64,000 nt of DNA. Source: Liquidambar formosana (Eukaryota > Streptophyta > Magnoliopsida > Saxifragales > Altingiaceae). Each line of letters begins with the position of its first letter. Position 1 is the stretch's first letter. The notes below the pieces were generated by a model. The model made no database searches. It saw only the letters and a program-made list of their open reading frames with translations, and was not told the origin of the DNA. The stretch spans positions 3,740,607 to 3,804,606 of the forward strand of contig CM077834.1 of the NCBI GenBank assembly GCA_039720395.1, written 5' to 3'. Shown piece by piece: positions 1 to 10,458 of the stretch. The position numbers were made by a program, and so were the translations under genes.

Positions 1-265
1 TATAATACTAATAATTTTTTATAAATAAATTATTTTTATTTTTATTTTTTTTCCCCATATATATACACTTTTTGTGCTTAGTTTTGATGGATGATCATCA
101 TAAATTTTTATTAATTCTTCATATGTTAATGCTAATGCTAATGCTAATGATTCAAAGACCAAACTATAAAAAAATATAATATAATATAATATTAATGATT
201 TTTTATAAATAAATTATTTTTATTTTCATTTCAAAAAAAAAAAAAAACAATTCTTATAAAAAAAA

Positions 266-297
266 TTCACGTGCAACGCACGTGTGCTATCACTAGT
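266..297 (+). mobile_element. Helitron-like 3' terminus
   Basis: A short palindrome (CACGTGC-AA-GCACGTG) is followed about 10 nt later by CTAG and then T, the layout of a Helitron 3' end (hairpin, short spacer, CTRR, insertion before T). The body would lie to the left and leave the window. The next bases are a TA-rich tract, a usual Helitron target. The region left of it is AT-rich with no gene seen. Confidence 0.5.
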
Positions 298-332
298 ATA
301 TATATATATACACACACTAATACACGTTTGAT

Positions 333-1260
333 TAGGGAGGACTGATTATGTGCGAGATATTCTCAATTATCTCATATGATCATGATCATCTGTGAATGAA
401 ATGCACATGCACATCCATACATTCTCGTGTATTACCCATAGATGGTCACGATTAAGGGTGCTCATAGACCCATATATGGGTCCTCCTAGAACCACATCAC
501 CCAACAAATCCACCCAATCCAATCCCACCCAATGACATACGGGCGAATTCAATCAATAGGGTGGGTGGGTAATGGTTTAGGATTTTATTTTTTTCGTAGT
601 TTCGTGGGTAGTTGACAGTTCTAAAAGAAAAGACCTAATCTCAACCCGTTCACTCGCATGTGTTTCAATACTTGATAAGATTACACATTGACTTTCTTCT
701 ACATACTTTTCTACTTTTTTACAATCAGTGTGACAAATAGTCTTTTGGATCATATTATTCATGGTATATAACATTATATAATTAGATGATATCATACTGA
801 ATCAGTTTTTCCATACTGCTCAGGCTTGTATATTTTTGTTTCTAATTTTATATGTTTTTTAAGTTAATTATTATTTTGTGTGGCCTGTTTTTACAAAAAA
901 CAGTATTTATAATTGAAATGTTACAATTATATATAACTGAAAGGCCCACTGGATCAAAATAGTATAGACAGATTAAAAAAAAATAAAGCAAGGTCCAGCT
1001 AAAGTCTAATCCACCAATCTACTTGCAACTCACCCGTCAATCTGATATGGTGTGTGGGTTGAAACCATCAGATTATGTGTGTGAAAGTGGATGAGAATTG
1101 TGCATGTGTTCACTTGATAGTTAGTGGACGGATTATGGGTGAGCCCCAAATCCGATCTGACCCTACTTGCGAGCACCCATAGTCATGATTATATAAGATA
1201 TTCAAGATATCCCGCATATGATGAAAGCTATGTGATTAGGATTAAGGACACAACCTTTAT
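333..1260. mobile_element. Old MITE with a nested insertion
   Basis: The ends (GATTAGGGAGGA... and ...TATGTGATTAGG) are imperfect inverted repeats of each other. They match the ends of a second copy at about 8,960-9,330. A 723-bp element at 456-1178 interrupts this copy; the second copy lacks it. No coding potential was seen. Confidence 0.4.
456..1178. mobile_element. Nested terminal-inverted-repeat element
   Basis: It begins GGGTGCTCATAGACCC and ends in the near-complement (...GAGCACCC). The flanks GTCACGATTA and GTCATGATTA look like a worn target duplication. It has no open frame of note, so it is non-autonomous. A hAT or Mutator assignment cannot be made. Confidence 0.45.
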
Positions 1261-1406
1261 ACATAATTGTTAATATAAGTTTATTTTTCAAATGATGAAA
1301 GGAAGTTTATATTATGTGGGCTTTTTTACATATCGTTACATTTTGTGGGTGTAAAGGTTTAAGAATTGTAGAAAAATTATAACCATGAATCCACACATAT
1401 ATATAC

Positions 1407-2107
1407 TAGGGGTGTTCATGGTTTAGGTTAAAACCGAAAACCAAACCGAATCAAATCAAACCGGTCGGTTTAATTGGTTTGGTTTTTTGGTGCTTAGGTT
1501 TGGTCTTGGTTCTAATTTTAGAAAACCGAATTAAATTGGTTTGGTTTTGGTTTTCATGTTTAAAAAACCAAACCAAACCGAAAAACCAAAAAAACCGAAA
1601 AAATATAATATAAATATATATAATTTTATATATTACATATTAAACTTAGTTTGTAAATTTTTTATTCTGATAAGGGCATAATAGGTAATAGATTGTAAAT
1701 ATTTTTAATGTTTTTTCTTTATTAGATTGGCATGTATTAAACTAGTTATTATTGTTGTGTGAGATATTGACACATATTAGATTGGAGATTTGAATTTGGA
1801 TTGACTTAAGTCAATACTTTTCCATTTTGATACAATGTTTAATATTTTTTTTAGTTGTTAATGTAATGATTTTATTAAAAATGTTTTTATTTAGAGTTTG
1901 GCTTGTCATTTTTCTATTTTTAATTATTTGATAGGATAAAACCGAAACCGAACCAAACCAAACCGAAATTTTATGGTTTGGTTTGGTTTGGTTTTTTTAT
2001 AGTATGGTTTGGTTTTGGTTTGAGAAAGCAAAAACCGAAGTACAATGGTTTGGTTTAAAATCTACCCTAAAACCAAACCAAACCAAACCAAACCATGAAC
2101 GCCCCTA
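1407..2107. mobile_element. hAT-like non-autonomous element, 701 bp
   Basis: Terminal inverted repeats TAGGGGTGTTCATGG and CCATGAACGCCCCTA bound the element. The 8-bp flanks ATATATAC (1399-1406) and ATATTTAC (2108-2115) differ at one base, as expected for an old hAT target duplication. Both ends carry many GGTTTGG/CCAAACC-type subterminal repeats, known as transposase-binding arrays in hAT families. The AT-rich centre has no ORF. Confidence 0.65.
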
Positions 2108-2113
2108 ATATTT

Positions 2114-2150
2114 ACTAGATATGGGCACATGTGCGTTGCACGTGAATAAT
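2114..2150 (-). mobile_element. Helitron-like 3' terminus, reverse orientation
   Basis: On the minus strand a hairpin (CACGTGC-AA-CGCACATGTG) is followed by a short spacer, CTAG and T. It is related to the terminus at 266-297. The body would extend to the right. No 5' TC end was recognised. Confidence 0.4.
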
Positions 2151-2565
2151 ATTTAAATAATAAAAGATATACATAGGACATGGAAATTTAATTATTTGTT
2201 AGTTTTGTTGAAAACGTAAATCCTAACATATACATATATAATGTTTTTAATATGTATTTCATTTAAGTCGTTATAATGGACGCTCAACATAATAGGTCAA
2301 ATTTTTTTCAATGAATAGGAGTCATGGTAGGGATAAGAAGTTAGTTAAGAGACATGCATAATAATAAAGACTGTATAGAATTCATAAAGTGGACATCATT
2401 ATCTTTCTTTTTCCTTCTTTTTTGCTGGAAAGTAAATATTCTTAATTGTTTAACTAAATATGGAGGACAAATAAATATATATTTAAAATTTAAAATAAGG
2501 TTGTAATGGTTAATCGCAAGTTTTTATGAAATATAGACTTTTATAGATAGTATAGATATAGATAT

Positions 2566-2950
2566 ATGTTAGGATCAACATACGTACATAATTTTTTATA
2601 AAAATTTCACACAAGTTTCTAGATAACTTATCTCCAATTCGTATTTTGCGAAACCTAACGTTGAATTAAATAGTTTTCCCACATAGGTCATGCATGCAAA
2701 AAAATCAAGTTGATTCAAAACTTGTTGTCATTCAATCCAAAATCTTATATTTTTAATAACTAAAGATCTCATATTTATGGATGAAACGACTCTTAATTTC
2801 GGATCAACTTGATTTTTTGCGTGTATGAGCTATGTGGGAAGACTATCTAATCTAATGGTGGGTTTCGCAAAATAAGAATTAGAGATAAGTTATTTAGAAA
2901 CTTGTATAAGAATTTATGTAAAAAATTGTGTATGTTGATCTTAACCCTAT
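2566..2950. mobile_element. Fold-back MITE
   Basis: The left arm (about 2567-2715) and right arm (about 2797-2946) are near-complementary over some 150 bp, from GGATCAACATAC to AATCAAGTTGAT. There is no coding potential. The flanks are ATAT-rich, so the target duplication is uncertain. Confidence 0.6.
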
Positions 2951-3074
2951 ATATAAACACACACTAGAACCTTGTGCTTTGTGCCTTGTGCATTGTATCT
3001 TCCATCGTATTAATTTTTAAACTACGAATACTTATTAAAAAATAAAAAAAAATCCAATCGATCTATTCATAATT

Positions 3075-3316
3075 TACCAAATTTCAAAATTTATGTCCAA
3101 ACATTGGATCTCACAAGATCCAATGATCTTGTTATTAGATTAGTTATTTTTTCACTTGGCCTTCTCCAAGACTCTTGAACACATAACAAGATCAAACAAC
3201 TCAAGAATTATGTAAAAAAAATTGGCCATGCAATGTGAGACATCTAACTTGGGCCTTTAGAGAATTAATTTGGATTCAAACTTCGAAAAAAGCAAAATTT
3301 AAGATATTCCTAACCG

Positions 3317-3320
<4 letters not shown>
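3075..3320 (+). repeat. Dispersed repeat, copy at 19,525-19,790
   Basis: A stretch starting near TTATGTCCAAACATTGGATC and ending near CCGTAAATATAT is closely repeated at 19,525-19,790, each next to a TA microsatellite. No gene or inverted repeat was seen. It may belong to a larger unidentified element. Confidence 0.5.
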
Positions 3321-3382
<62 letters not shown>

Positions 3383-3550
3383 GCTCAAGTGAGCACGTAT
3401 TGATATAACTTATATCAACACTCACATTAGGGGTTGTATTTTGTGCATTAGTAGGTTATGGGGTACATTAGGTCAATGCACGGTTATAAACCTCCATCTA
3501 TGGTGCTGATATAACTTACATCAACACGTGCTAACCTTATCAGAATTGTA
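3321..3550. mobile_element. Micron-like element in a TA tract (copy 1)
   Basis: A pure TA tract (3321-3381) is followed by a 170-bp unit containing GCACGT next to inverted GATATAACTTATATCA-type motifs, then by another TA tract. Two relatives occur at 3837-4015 and 19,301-19,476, each between TA tracts. Short MITEs bordered by (TA)n are typical of the Micron family described in rice. Confidence 0.5.
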
Positions 3551-3582
3551 TATATATATAAGAATAGTAAAAAATCTTACAT

Positions 3583-3680
3583 CCCTCGGTGGCTCCAAGA
3601 CCAGGTCACCCCTAAGTAAAAGGACTTGATGGTTAGGAGATCCTGGGTTTGATGCTAAAAATATGCACATTGCTCTTGCT
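3583..3680 (+). repeat. Short dispersed repeat, related copy near 20,310-20,400
   Basis: The phrase GGTTAGGAGATCCTGGGTTT and its surroundings recur near 20,315-20,390. A box-B-like motif (GGGTTCGATGC in the second copy) hints at a tRNA-derived SINE. No convincing box A or tail was found, so class is left open. Confidence 0.3.
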
Positions 3681-3775
3681 TATTACTCCGTATTAGGTCA
3701 CGACCCACTTCTCTCACTAGTACGGGAAGAGCCAAGATTTTTCTCTTAGGGGGCTATAGTTTGTGCATGTATATA

Positions 3776-3836
<61 letters not shown>

Positions 3837-3838
<2 letters not shown>

Positions 3839-4015
3839 GGATGATGATCAGGTAAACACGTGCTAGCTGATATAACTTATACCAACACTCGCATTGGGAG
3901 TTGCATCTTATGCATTAGTAAGAAATGAGGTACATTAGACCAATGCAAGGATACAATCCCCAATGCATGGTATTGATATAACTTATATCAACACGTGTTG
4001 ATAGGAAAATAACCG
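3837..4015. mobile_element. Micron-like element in a TA tract (copy 2)
   Basis: This is the best-preserved copy. It is bordered by (TA)n at 3790-3836 and by TATATATA after 4015, with internal GATATAACTTAT inverted motifs next to CACGTG-like sequences at both ends. Confidence 0.5.
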
Positions 4016-4320
4016 TATATATATATAAAATTATGATGAGATAAAAAAAGATATGGATAAAGTATTTAGTCACTTGAAAAATTCATTCAAACACAATGAG
4101 TACTTTAAAAATATATGCAATTAATTTTGACATGTATATGCAGAAAAATTAGAAGACTCTTTGTGTTCGTATTATAAAGGATAAATAAAACTAAATACAT
4201 ATAATAATAAAAGGACTAAATAACAAAGGAGATGGGAACTTGTCTATTATCATTAACAAAAAAATTTATATAAAGAATGAATAAATCTAAATACTATAAA
4301 TAGACAAGAAAAAAAACACT

Positions 4321-4643
4321 TTGCTCGATCATACAAAAGTCAAGCACGAGAAATCAAGAAAAATATGCTTTACGTGGCAAGAAGCTAATGCATGCAAAAC
4401 AACATTGGTGAACACTCCATTAAAGCATTTGAAACATCAAAATACATTACAATATTCATACAAGAACATAGAAAGAAACATGAATAATATGATTGAGAAA
4501 TACCAAGATTACTTAATCAATTGATCCATGTTCCTTTTAGCTACACACTTGTGGCACCTGCCTGACCAAATGCCTTTATTGAATTACAGAGTCGACTTTC
4601 GTAAGCTCTACATGTTCTTCCACAGGGGAGGAAGGGTTATAAA
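4321..4643 (-). pseudogene. Relic 3' flank of a His/Gly-rich gene copy
   Basis: This stretch matches the sequence just 3' of GRP1, GRP2 and GRP3, including CACTTGTGGCACCTGCCTGA. Similarity stops at GGTTAT, next to where the stop codon of the other copies lies. No exon follows, and the next bases lead into a Stowaway-like MITE at 4656. It is therefore the footprint of a fifth gene copy whose coding part is gone. Confidence 0.6.
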
Positions 4644-4655
4644 AATGGAGAGATA

Positions 4656-4930
4656 CTCCCTACGTCCCATAAAGATAGTTAGATCAAGTTTGACAAAACA
4701 TGCGATTTTAAAAAAGTTATTATTGCTTTGACGTATCACTTTTTAGACTTTAACTTTCCAAAAGTACTAATTTTTGTTTGGTATTGGGTTTTGTGTTGAA
4801 AGTAATTATTGAAACAACTAAGGATAGTATAGGAAAGTTCAAAAAATAATTATTTGACTTTTTAAAGTGGACAAACATTTTGGGACAAAAAAAGCTGCAA
4901 AAATTACCTATCTTTATGGGACGGAAGGAG
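4656..4930. mobile_element. Stowaway-like MITE
   Basis: It starts CTCCCTACGTCCCATAAAG and ends in the near-complement CTTTATGGGACGGAAGGAG, with TA on each side (4654-4655, 4931-4932). This is the classic Tc1/mariner Stowaway terminus. A diverged copy lies at the homologous place in the third block (14,607-14,873). Confidence 0.8.
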
Positions 4931-5351
4931 TACCACTCAGGTTGGATATTAATTATGACCTATGGTTAAGTGAAACCCTTTCGAATGGGCTCTAAAGTTA
5001 AAATTTTAAATGAGACCATTGGTATGAGGGCTTTTCAATAAATGGGTTGAAAGGCTTAACGCGACTATCTCAATTGCTACCTGTTGAGTCACCTTTGCTT
5101 GATCATACAAAAGTCAAGCACAAGAAATCAAAGAATAATACGCTTTACGTGGCAAAAAGCTAGTGCAAAATAACATTGATTAATACTCCATTAATTAAAG
5201 CACGCATTTGAAACATTAAAACACATTACACTAAACATACAAGAACATAGAAAGACACATGAATAAATATGATTGAGAATACCAAGATTACTCAATCAAT
5301 TGATCCATGTCCCTTTTAGCTACACACTTGTGGCACCTGCCTGACCAAATG

Positions 5352-5493
5352 CCTTTATTGAAATTACATAGACGACTTTCATAAGCTACATGCTCTTCCG
5401 CAAGGGAGGAGGGGTTATCTAGCCTTTATTGAAATTACATGGACGACTTTCATAAGCGACATGCTCTTCCGCAAGGGATGAGGGGTTATCTAG
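5352..5493. repeat. 71-bp tandem duplication at the 3' end of GRP1
   Basis: Two 71-bp units (5352-5422 and 5423-5493) run from CCTTTATTGAAATTACAT to GGTTATCTAG and differ at a few bases. The second unit ends at the stop codon of GRP1. Only this copy of the gene has the duplication. It lengthens the 3' UTR and leaves the protein unchanged. Confidence 0.85.
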
Positions 5494-6135
5494 CTGTTGC
5501 CGGCTCCAGTTTCGGTTTCGGCGCCGTTTCCAGGGTGACCGCCGTGACCAGGTTTGCCGTGATGTCGGTGGTGATGATGCTCGTGCTCTTTATGCTTCTT
5601 GTGTTCGTGCTCGTGATGCTTCCAATCCTTCTTACTGTCCGTTTCCACGCTCTCCTCTATAAATAAAAATAGAAAATGTCAGTACTATTTTTAAGTTATT
5701 TTGGTTAACTGTTTAAATCATGACCAAGAACCAACCACACCCCCCCCCCCCCCCCCCCCCCCCAACAACCATGTCCCATTTCCCAGTACTTTAGTCGAAA
5801 ATATATTGGCACACACCGCAACTGGGGAGGACCAAGGCCCTTGATTTGGAGACTTGCAATGCCATGCAAGCATGGTGATTTTCTAGCTAGGATAATGGGT
5901 TGGTCACATGCATGACCAATCCATGCCATTTTGTGTTGTGCACCCCATTGGAATGCGTGCGAAACACCAGTAGGAAAACACATATTTTAGCTCCAATAAA
6001 ATTAAAAGAGGAGAGAAATTACTCACGGGTGGTTTGGGTTGTCTCAGCCATCTCCCGAGCTGAAATCTCGGAGGACATGATGAGAACAACAGCAAATAGG
6101 AGGCCAATGAAGAGGAAAGTCTTGGAGTATGCCAT
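5490..6135 (-). CDS. Secreted His/Gly-rich protein, copy 1 (GRP1)
   Basis: This is a two-exon gene: exon 1 is 6135-6027, the intron is 6026-5657 (GTGAGT...TAG), and exon 2 is 5656-5490. The product is 91 residues. Residues 1-26 form a signal peptide (MAYSKTFLFIGLL, then a hydrophobic core ending SEISA). The mature tail is packed with His, Glu and Lys (HHEHEHKKHKEHEHHHH), then Gly/Pro/His (GKPGHGGHPG), ending GAGNS. The leader plus the RELAET-like start of the mature part fits the plant glycine-rich protein family (Pfam GRP type). These are small secreted proteins linked to cell wall and stress; the exact role here is unknown. The His cluster suggests metal binding, which is inference. GRP2 and GRP3 share structure and splice sites. 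The intron holds a run of 24 C. Confidence 0.85.
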
Positions 6136-6220
6136 TTTTTTTTCTTGCAACAAGGAAATGAAAGACTGATAAGATCTCTGCTGAAGGATGGATGAGTGAG
6201 TGCAATGTGACTCCCCTCCT

Positions 6221-6274
6221 ATTTATAGACTTGTGTGGGTGTGTGTATGAAGAGAGAGAGAGAGAGAGAGAGAG
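6221..6274 (-). promoter_or_regulatory. TATA box and GA-repeat of GRP1
   Basis: On the minus strand TATAAAT (6227-6221) lies about 86 bp before the ATG. A 12-unit AG/CT repeat (6251-6274) sits just upstream. The same pair is found in GRP2 (4 units) and GRP3 (12 units). GA repeats are binding sites for plant BBR/BPC factors, so a role in expression is possible. Confidence 0.6.
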
Positions 6275-6895
6275 CCATATAATTATTGAATTCTAGTGGT
6301 GATGGTGATCTATGTTAATTTTGGAGTGCAAAAGTCAAGCCTTGGCCTAGGAAGTGGGACCACATGATTTTGTTTAATTCTACAAAAAGAAAAGATAGGG
6401 TTGAATAATGTTGATTTTGTATAGCTTTGGTGTAAAATGATGAAGATTTGGTTTGAGCTAATTGAGTCGTCATCCATCTGATGGAGAAATTTACTGGGGA
6501 TGTGGCAAATTGTTTGAATTCCGAACTATGGATATGTAGGGGTTGTCTGTCTATTAATTCAACCACCTCTCCTTCCTTGGCATGATGCATGGTTTCAACA
6601 TGGGTAGGTGTTAGAAGGCTCAAGGTTTGCTAATGCAGCAATAAGAGTTCAACTGATGTCCAATGGGTGGCACCCTGTCCTACCCCTAATGCTACCCATC
6701 TACCTCCCAGGACCATCTTTCCTATTGCAACTTGCCTTTAACTAAATTATTATCTAGCTGTTAGGTTACAACAGTGCACTTTCTTTTTTTTTTTTTTTGT
6801 GCTGCGATACGTACAGCAGTGCAATTTAATCCCAATCTTACTTGGTGTAGCTCATAGCTCATCTCGAATTAATAATTTAAACCGTGAACCTGTAA

Positions 6896-6937
<42 letters not shown>

Positions 6938-7118
6938 ATCCATAGTTTAGCATGCACCCAATCCTATTTAACCGGTCGCACGGTTTTTTTTATTTATTTA
7001 TAAATATTATAAAAATAATAGATATTAAGAATAAAATTTTCTTCTGTTTACAAATTAATCGCATTTAGGCTCACAATCCAAAGTGAAAATAAGAACATGT
7101 TCAATATAATTGTTTTAA
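6275..7118. other. Upstream flank of GRP1, no gene seen
   Basis: This AT-rich sequence is conserved in the third block (16,197-17,035). It contains a CT microsatellite of about 34 bp at 6899-6933. No open frame has domain-like content. Confidence 0.6.
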
Positions 7119-7355
7119 GGGTTGTTAGGCAAACTTGAAAACCTAGTTAGCTGAGGATAAGTCTGGTCAGTTTTGATTTTACCCCATTTGGTAAGTCTGT
7201 TTTTCCTACTGAATGGTTCAGCTTTGTTCTGAATATAAGGAATAAACACAGGTTTTTTTTTTCAAATCAATTATAAGTTGATTTACTTAAAAACTAAATA
7301 ATAGTTATGGATTAAACCTAGTTTGATTCAGTTTTTGGAGCTCCCAAACAGGCTC
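7119..7355. mobile_element. MITE with empty site in the third block
   Basis: Imperfect terminal repeats GGGTTGTTAGGCAAACTTG and CTCCCAAACAGGCTC are flanked by TTAA on both sides. The sister block reads straight through at about 17,032 (ATTGTTTTAGGAAATC), so the insertion is not ancestral to both. A second member lies in opposite orientation at 7699-7934. TTA-type flanks point to PIF/Harbinger. Confidence 0.7.
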
Positions 7356-7698
7356 TTAAGATATAAATAATAGAGCTGGGCAAGGGCAGAAAAGGATATT
7401 AAGTGATGGAACAAATTAACCTATTGTCAATTTGTCATAGTTACTTAACAGGAAAAAAAATAAAATTGTCATAGTGAGTTCTGGGAATTTTTCATTTTCC
7501 TTTGTCAGAATGAGGAATGGGCATGAGAGATCGATTGTGATCAGTGTCGCAGTTTTAAAATAAAAAAATAAGTAGTGTCACAGTCTTGGAACAAAATAAA
7601 ATTAAAATTGAAACTAGCAGCCCATGCTCGTAGGCACCTCATTATCAACCATTGATGTGAACATGTGGGAAAGTAGTACGAAGATAACGCGACAATAA
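7356..7698. other. Spacer between two related MITEs, no gene seen
   Basis: The sequence is AT-rich and shared in part with 17,035-17,560. Nothing codes. The two inverted MITEs on either side could fold into a large hairpin. Confidence 0.5.
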
Positions 7699-7934
7699 AG
7701 GCTTGTTTGGGAACTTTAAAAACTGGATTAGATTAGGTTTAATTCATAACAGTTATTTGGTTTTTAAGTAAATCAACTCATAGTTAGTTTGAAAAAAAAA
7801 TTGTGTTTATACCTTATTTTCAGAACAAAACTGAACTATTTAACACGAAAAAATAGATTTACCAAATAATATGAAATCAAAACTAACCTGATTTATCTTA
7901 GCCGACCAGGTTTTCAAGTTTTCCAAACAACCCC
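7699..7934. mobile_element. Second member of the same MITE family
   Basis: It starts AGGCTTGTTTGGGAAC or one base later and ends CCAAACAACCCC, flanked by TAA (7696-7698, 7935-7937). The sister block has the empty site (CAGTAATTGAG near 17,564). Its interior matches the 7119-7355 copy in reverse complement. Confidence 0.7.
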
Positions 7935-8760
7935 TAATTGAGTGATTTTAAGGACAATTAAAAAAATTACCCATGGTATCATCAAAACTTTTTATGTTGG
8001 CAGTTATTTTCTTCTTTAATTAACATAATTAATAATCAATACTTATATATATATATATATAGAGGCATATTGGACTTTGAGCAACTTTTTCTATTAAAAT
8101 TGCCAAAAATCACATCACAATAATCTTTTTGAAATCGGATGACATTTTGCTCCCTTTTGTAAAATGTCAATAATATGAACAGAAAAAAAAATAATTAAAG
8201 GGGAAAAAAATTCAATTTCACACTACCTTTTTTTCAATCCATAACAATGCATGCGTCGCTCCTCACGTCATTGAGTCATTAAAAACAGAGAAGGTGGCCC
8301 AATACGTTTGACCTTCACAGCTGGTCACGAGGACTCGTTTGGGTCTCTACTCACTTTTTTTATTTTTTTTATTTTTTTCTTTCATGGTTCTAATACAAGA
8401 GGAAGAAACAAGGAGAAGGCCAAAAAAAAAAAAAAAAAAAAAAAAACTGTCGTATTTATTGTGCTCCAAAATGCCCTAATAATGGTTGAATGGTTACGTC
8501 CCTTCTCACATCATTGTTATATATGTCCAGTTTTGCATATCTCTTCAATACTTGAGGATGAAGCTCGAGGTTATTGGGATCTGCCAAGTTGACAAATTGA
8601 TCATATTCTTAAGACATTCGCATGGATTAATGCATATATTAAATATGGTGTTTATATAGGGAAAAATAAGCTAGAAGCATATTAGATAGCCTCTCTCTCT
8701 CTATATATATAGATATAGATAGTTGACATTTAATACCATGTGATTGCTCAGCCTATATAT
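7935..8760. other. Distal part of the first tandem block, no gene seen
   Basis: This sequence recurs at 11,700-12,450 and 17,570-19,080, so it marks the block. It has long T and A runs and TA tracts. The open frame at 8308-8592 is mostly homopolymer translation and is not conserved between blocks. Confidence 0.6.
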
Positions 8761-8959
8761 ATATATATATATATATAGAATTTCATTGTAGTTGGATCTC
8801 GCACTGGTTTTCTCTTTGGAAGCCGTTAGATAAGGATCTAAGTGTATTAATGATTTAAGTGATCTCAATCCGACGGTATGAAATATAAGTCCGAACGGGA
8901 ATTTTCATCCGATATGATGGATGGTAAGGAGACTATATATGTGTGTGTGTGTGTGAGAG

Positions 8960-9330
8960 AGAGTGACTAGGGAGGGTTGCTCATGTGCATGATATCTTGA
9001 ATTATCCCCCATGATCACGGCCATCCGTGGGAGAAAAACTTGTATATAATTGTGACATGACTTATGTAATGCTACGGGCCAATGAGAGCTAGTCAAGTAA
9101 AGTGGAATTGTTACAATACATTTTAATCCTACAATCTCACTTTACTTAACTCTAATTGGCCCGTGACACCATGTGACCGTGTCACAGTTACATGGAAGAC
9201 TCACTTTATCCGTAGATGACATGCGTGCATTCACACATGTGTGCATGTTGTTTACAGGGGACCATAATTATATGAGATGTCCAAAATATCTCGCACATGA
9301 TTAGAGTTATGTGATTAGGTACAGCGGGAC
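8960..9330. mobile_element. MITE related to 333-1260, with a nested hairpin
   Basis: The ends (GACTAGGGAGGG... and ...TATGTGATTAGG) match the element at 333-1260. Inside, 9042-9195 forms an imperfect hairpin around CGGGCCAATGAGAG and its complement, so it is probably a second, nested MITE. Confidence 0.45.
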
Positions 9331-9357
9331 ACAACCTTTGTATATGATCAATTTGTC

Positions 9358-10020
9358 AATGTCTCAACCCCTTGCATAAGGAAATTTCAAGATTTTGGAG
9401 AAATGACCCCATTCAAGTTTTTATTCATGAAGGCAAATTCAGTAATTTTTGAATTAGTTAATTTACACAACCAGGACACTACAATATGAAATAATTGTAA
9501 ATAAATGTACTCATTCTCAATTTTAGGACCCATTTGAGTGCGTAAAATTATCCTTTTTTTTATAAATGATTATAATTTAAATTAGCTAATTGCAGATTTA
9601 GTCATTTATAGATGATTCAATTAGCATTCATGAACTGTTTAGTATACTTGAGGGAAAAAAAATGCACTCATTTCAAATTAGGTGCAGTTTGGTGAGTTAA
9701 AATTTGAGTTTATAGAATTTTGAACATAAACTTTTCGATAAATTTTGAATCAATACAAAATCTCCTATCCTTTATTTTTCTTTTTAAGCGATGAGTGGTG
9801 TGTAGTAAGTAGTAACTCATAAACAAAACAGGATAAGAAATCCAAGTTGACAAATGACCCAAATAAAATTTCACAAAATTTTGTGGCTTAAATGATCAAG
9901 TCAAATAGGAGTATATTTTAATTTTCAAGACATCCAGATAAGTCAAAATAAGATTTTGGGATTTTTTTTCTTCCTTTTTTGACAAAGAGCAAGAATTTCA
10001 TTCAATTTACGGAGTATTAG
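9358..10020 (+). repeat. Block-start repeat, paired with 13,350-14,150
   Basis: The sequence from CTCAACCCCTTGCATAAGG through CAAGAATTTCATTCAATTTA is repeated with small gaps at 13,350-14,120. It marks the proximal border of the second and third tandem blocks. No gene was seen in either copy. Confidence 0.75.
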
Positions 10021-10458
10021 TTTTGAGAGTTGACAGAGGGTCAAATCCTTGGTATGATCAAATCCTTGGTACGAGGGCTTTTTAATAAATGGGTTGAAAG
10101 GCCGAAGGCGACCGTCTCACTTACTACCTGAGCCAGCTTTGTTCCATCAAACAAAAGTCAAGCACGTACAAGAAATCAACAATAATACGCTTTACGTGGC
10201 AAAAAGCTAGTGCAAAACAACATTGATTAACACTCCATTAAAGCATTTGAAACATTGAAACACATTACACTAATCATACAAGAACATAGAAAGACACACG
10301 AATAAATATGATTGAGATATACCAAGATTACTCAATCAATTGATCCATGTCCCTTTTAGCTACGCACTTGTGGCACCTGCCTGACCAAATGCCTTTATTG
10401 AAATTACATAGACGACTTTCATAAGCTACATGTTCTTCCGCAAGGGAGGAAGGGTTAT

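Noticed and set aside
5439..5666. Hydrophobic 75-residue ORF on the plus strand
   Set aside because: It is the reverse strand of GRP1 exon 2; GTG/CTC-rich reading of the His codons gives a false hydrophobic protein.
8308..8592. 94-residue ORF with poly-Lys
   Set aside because: It spans poly-T and poly-A runs and is not kept in the homologous block parts at 12,106 and about 17,970.
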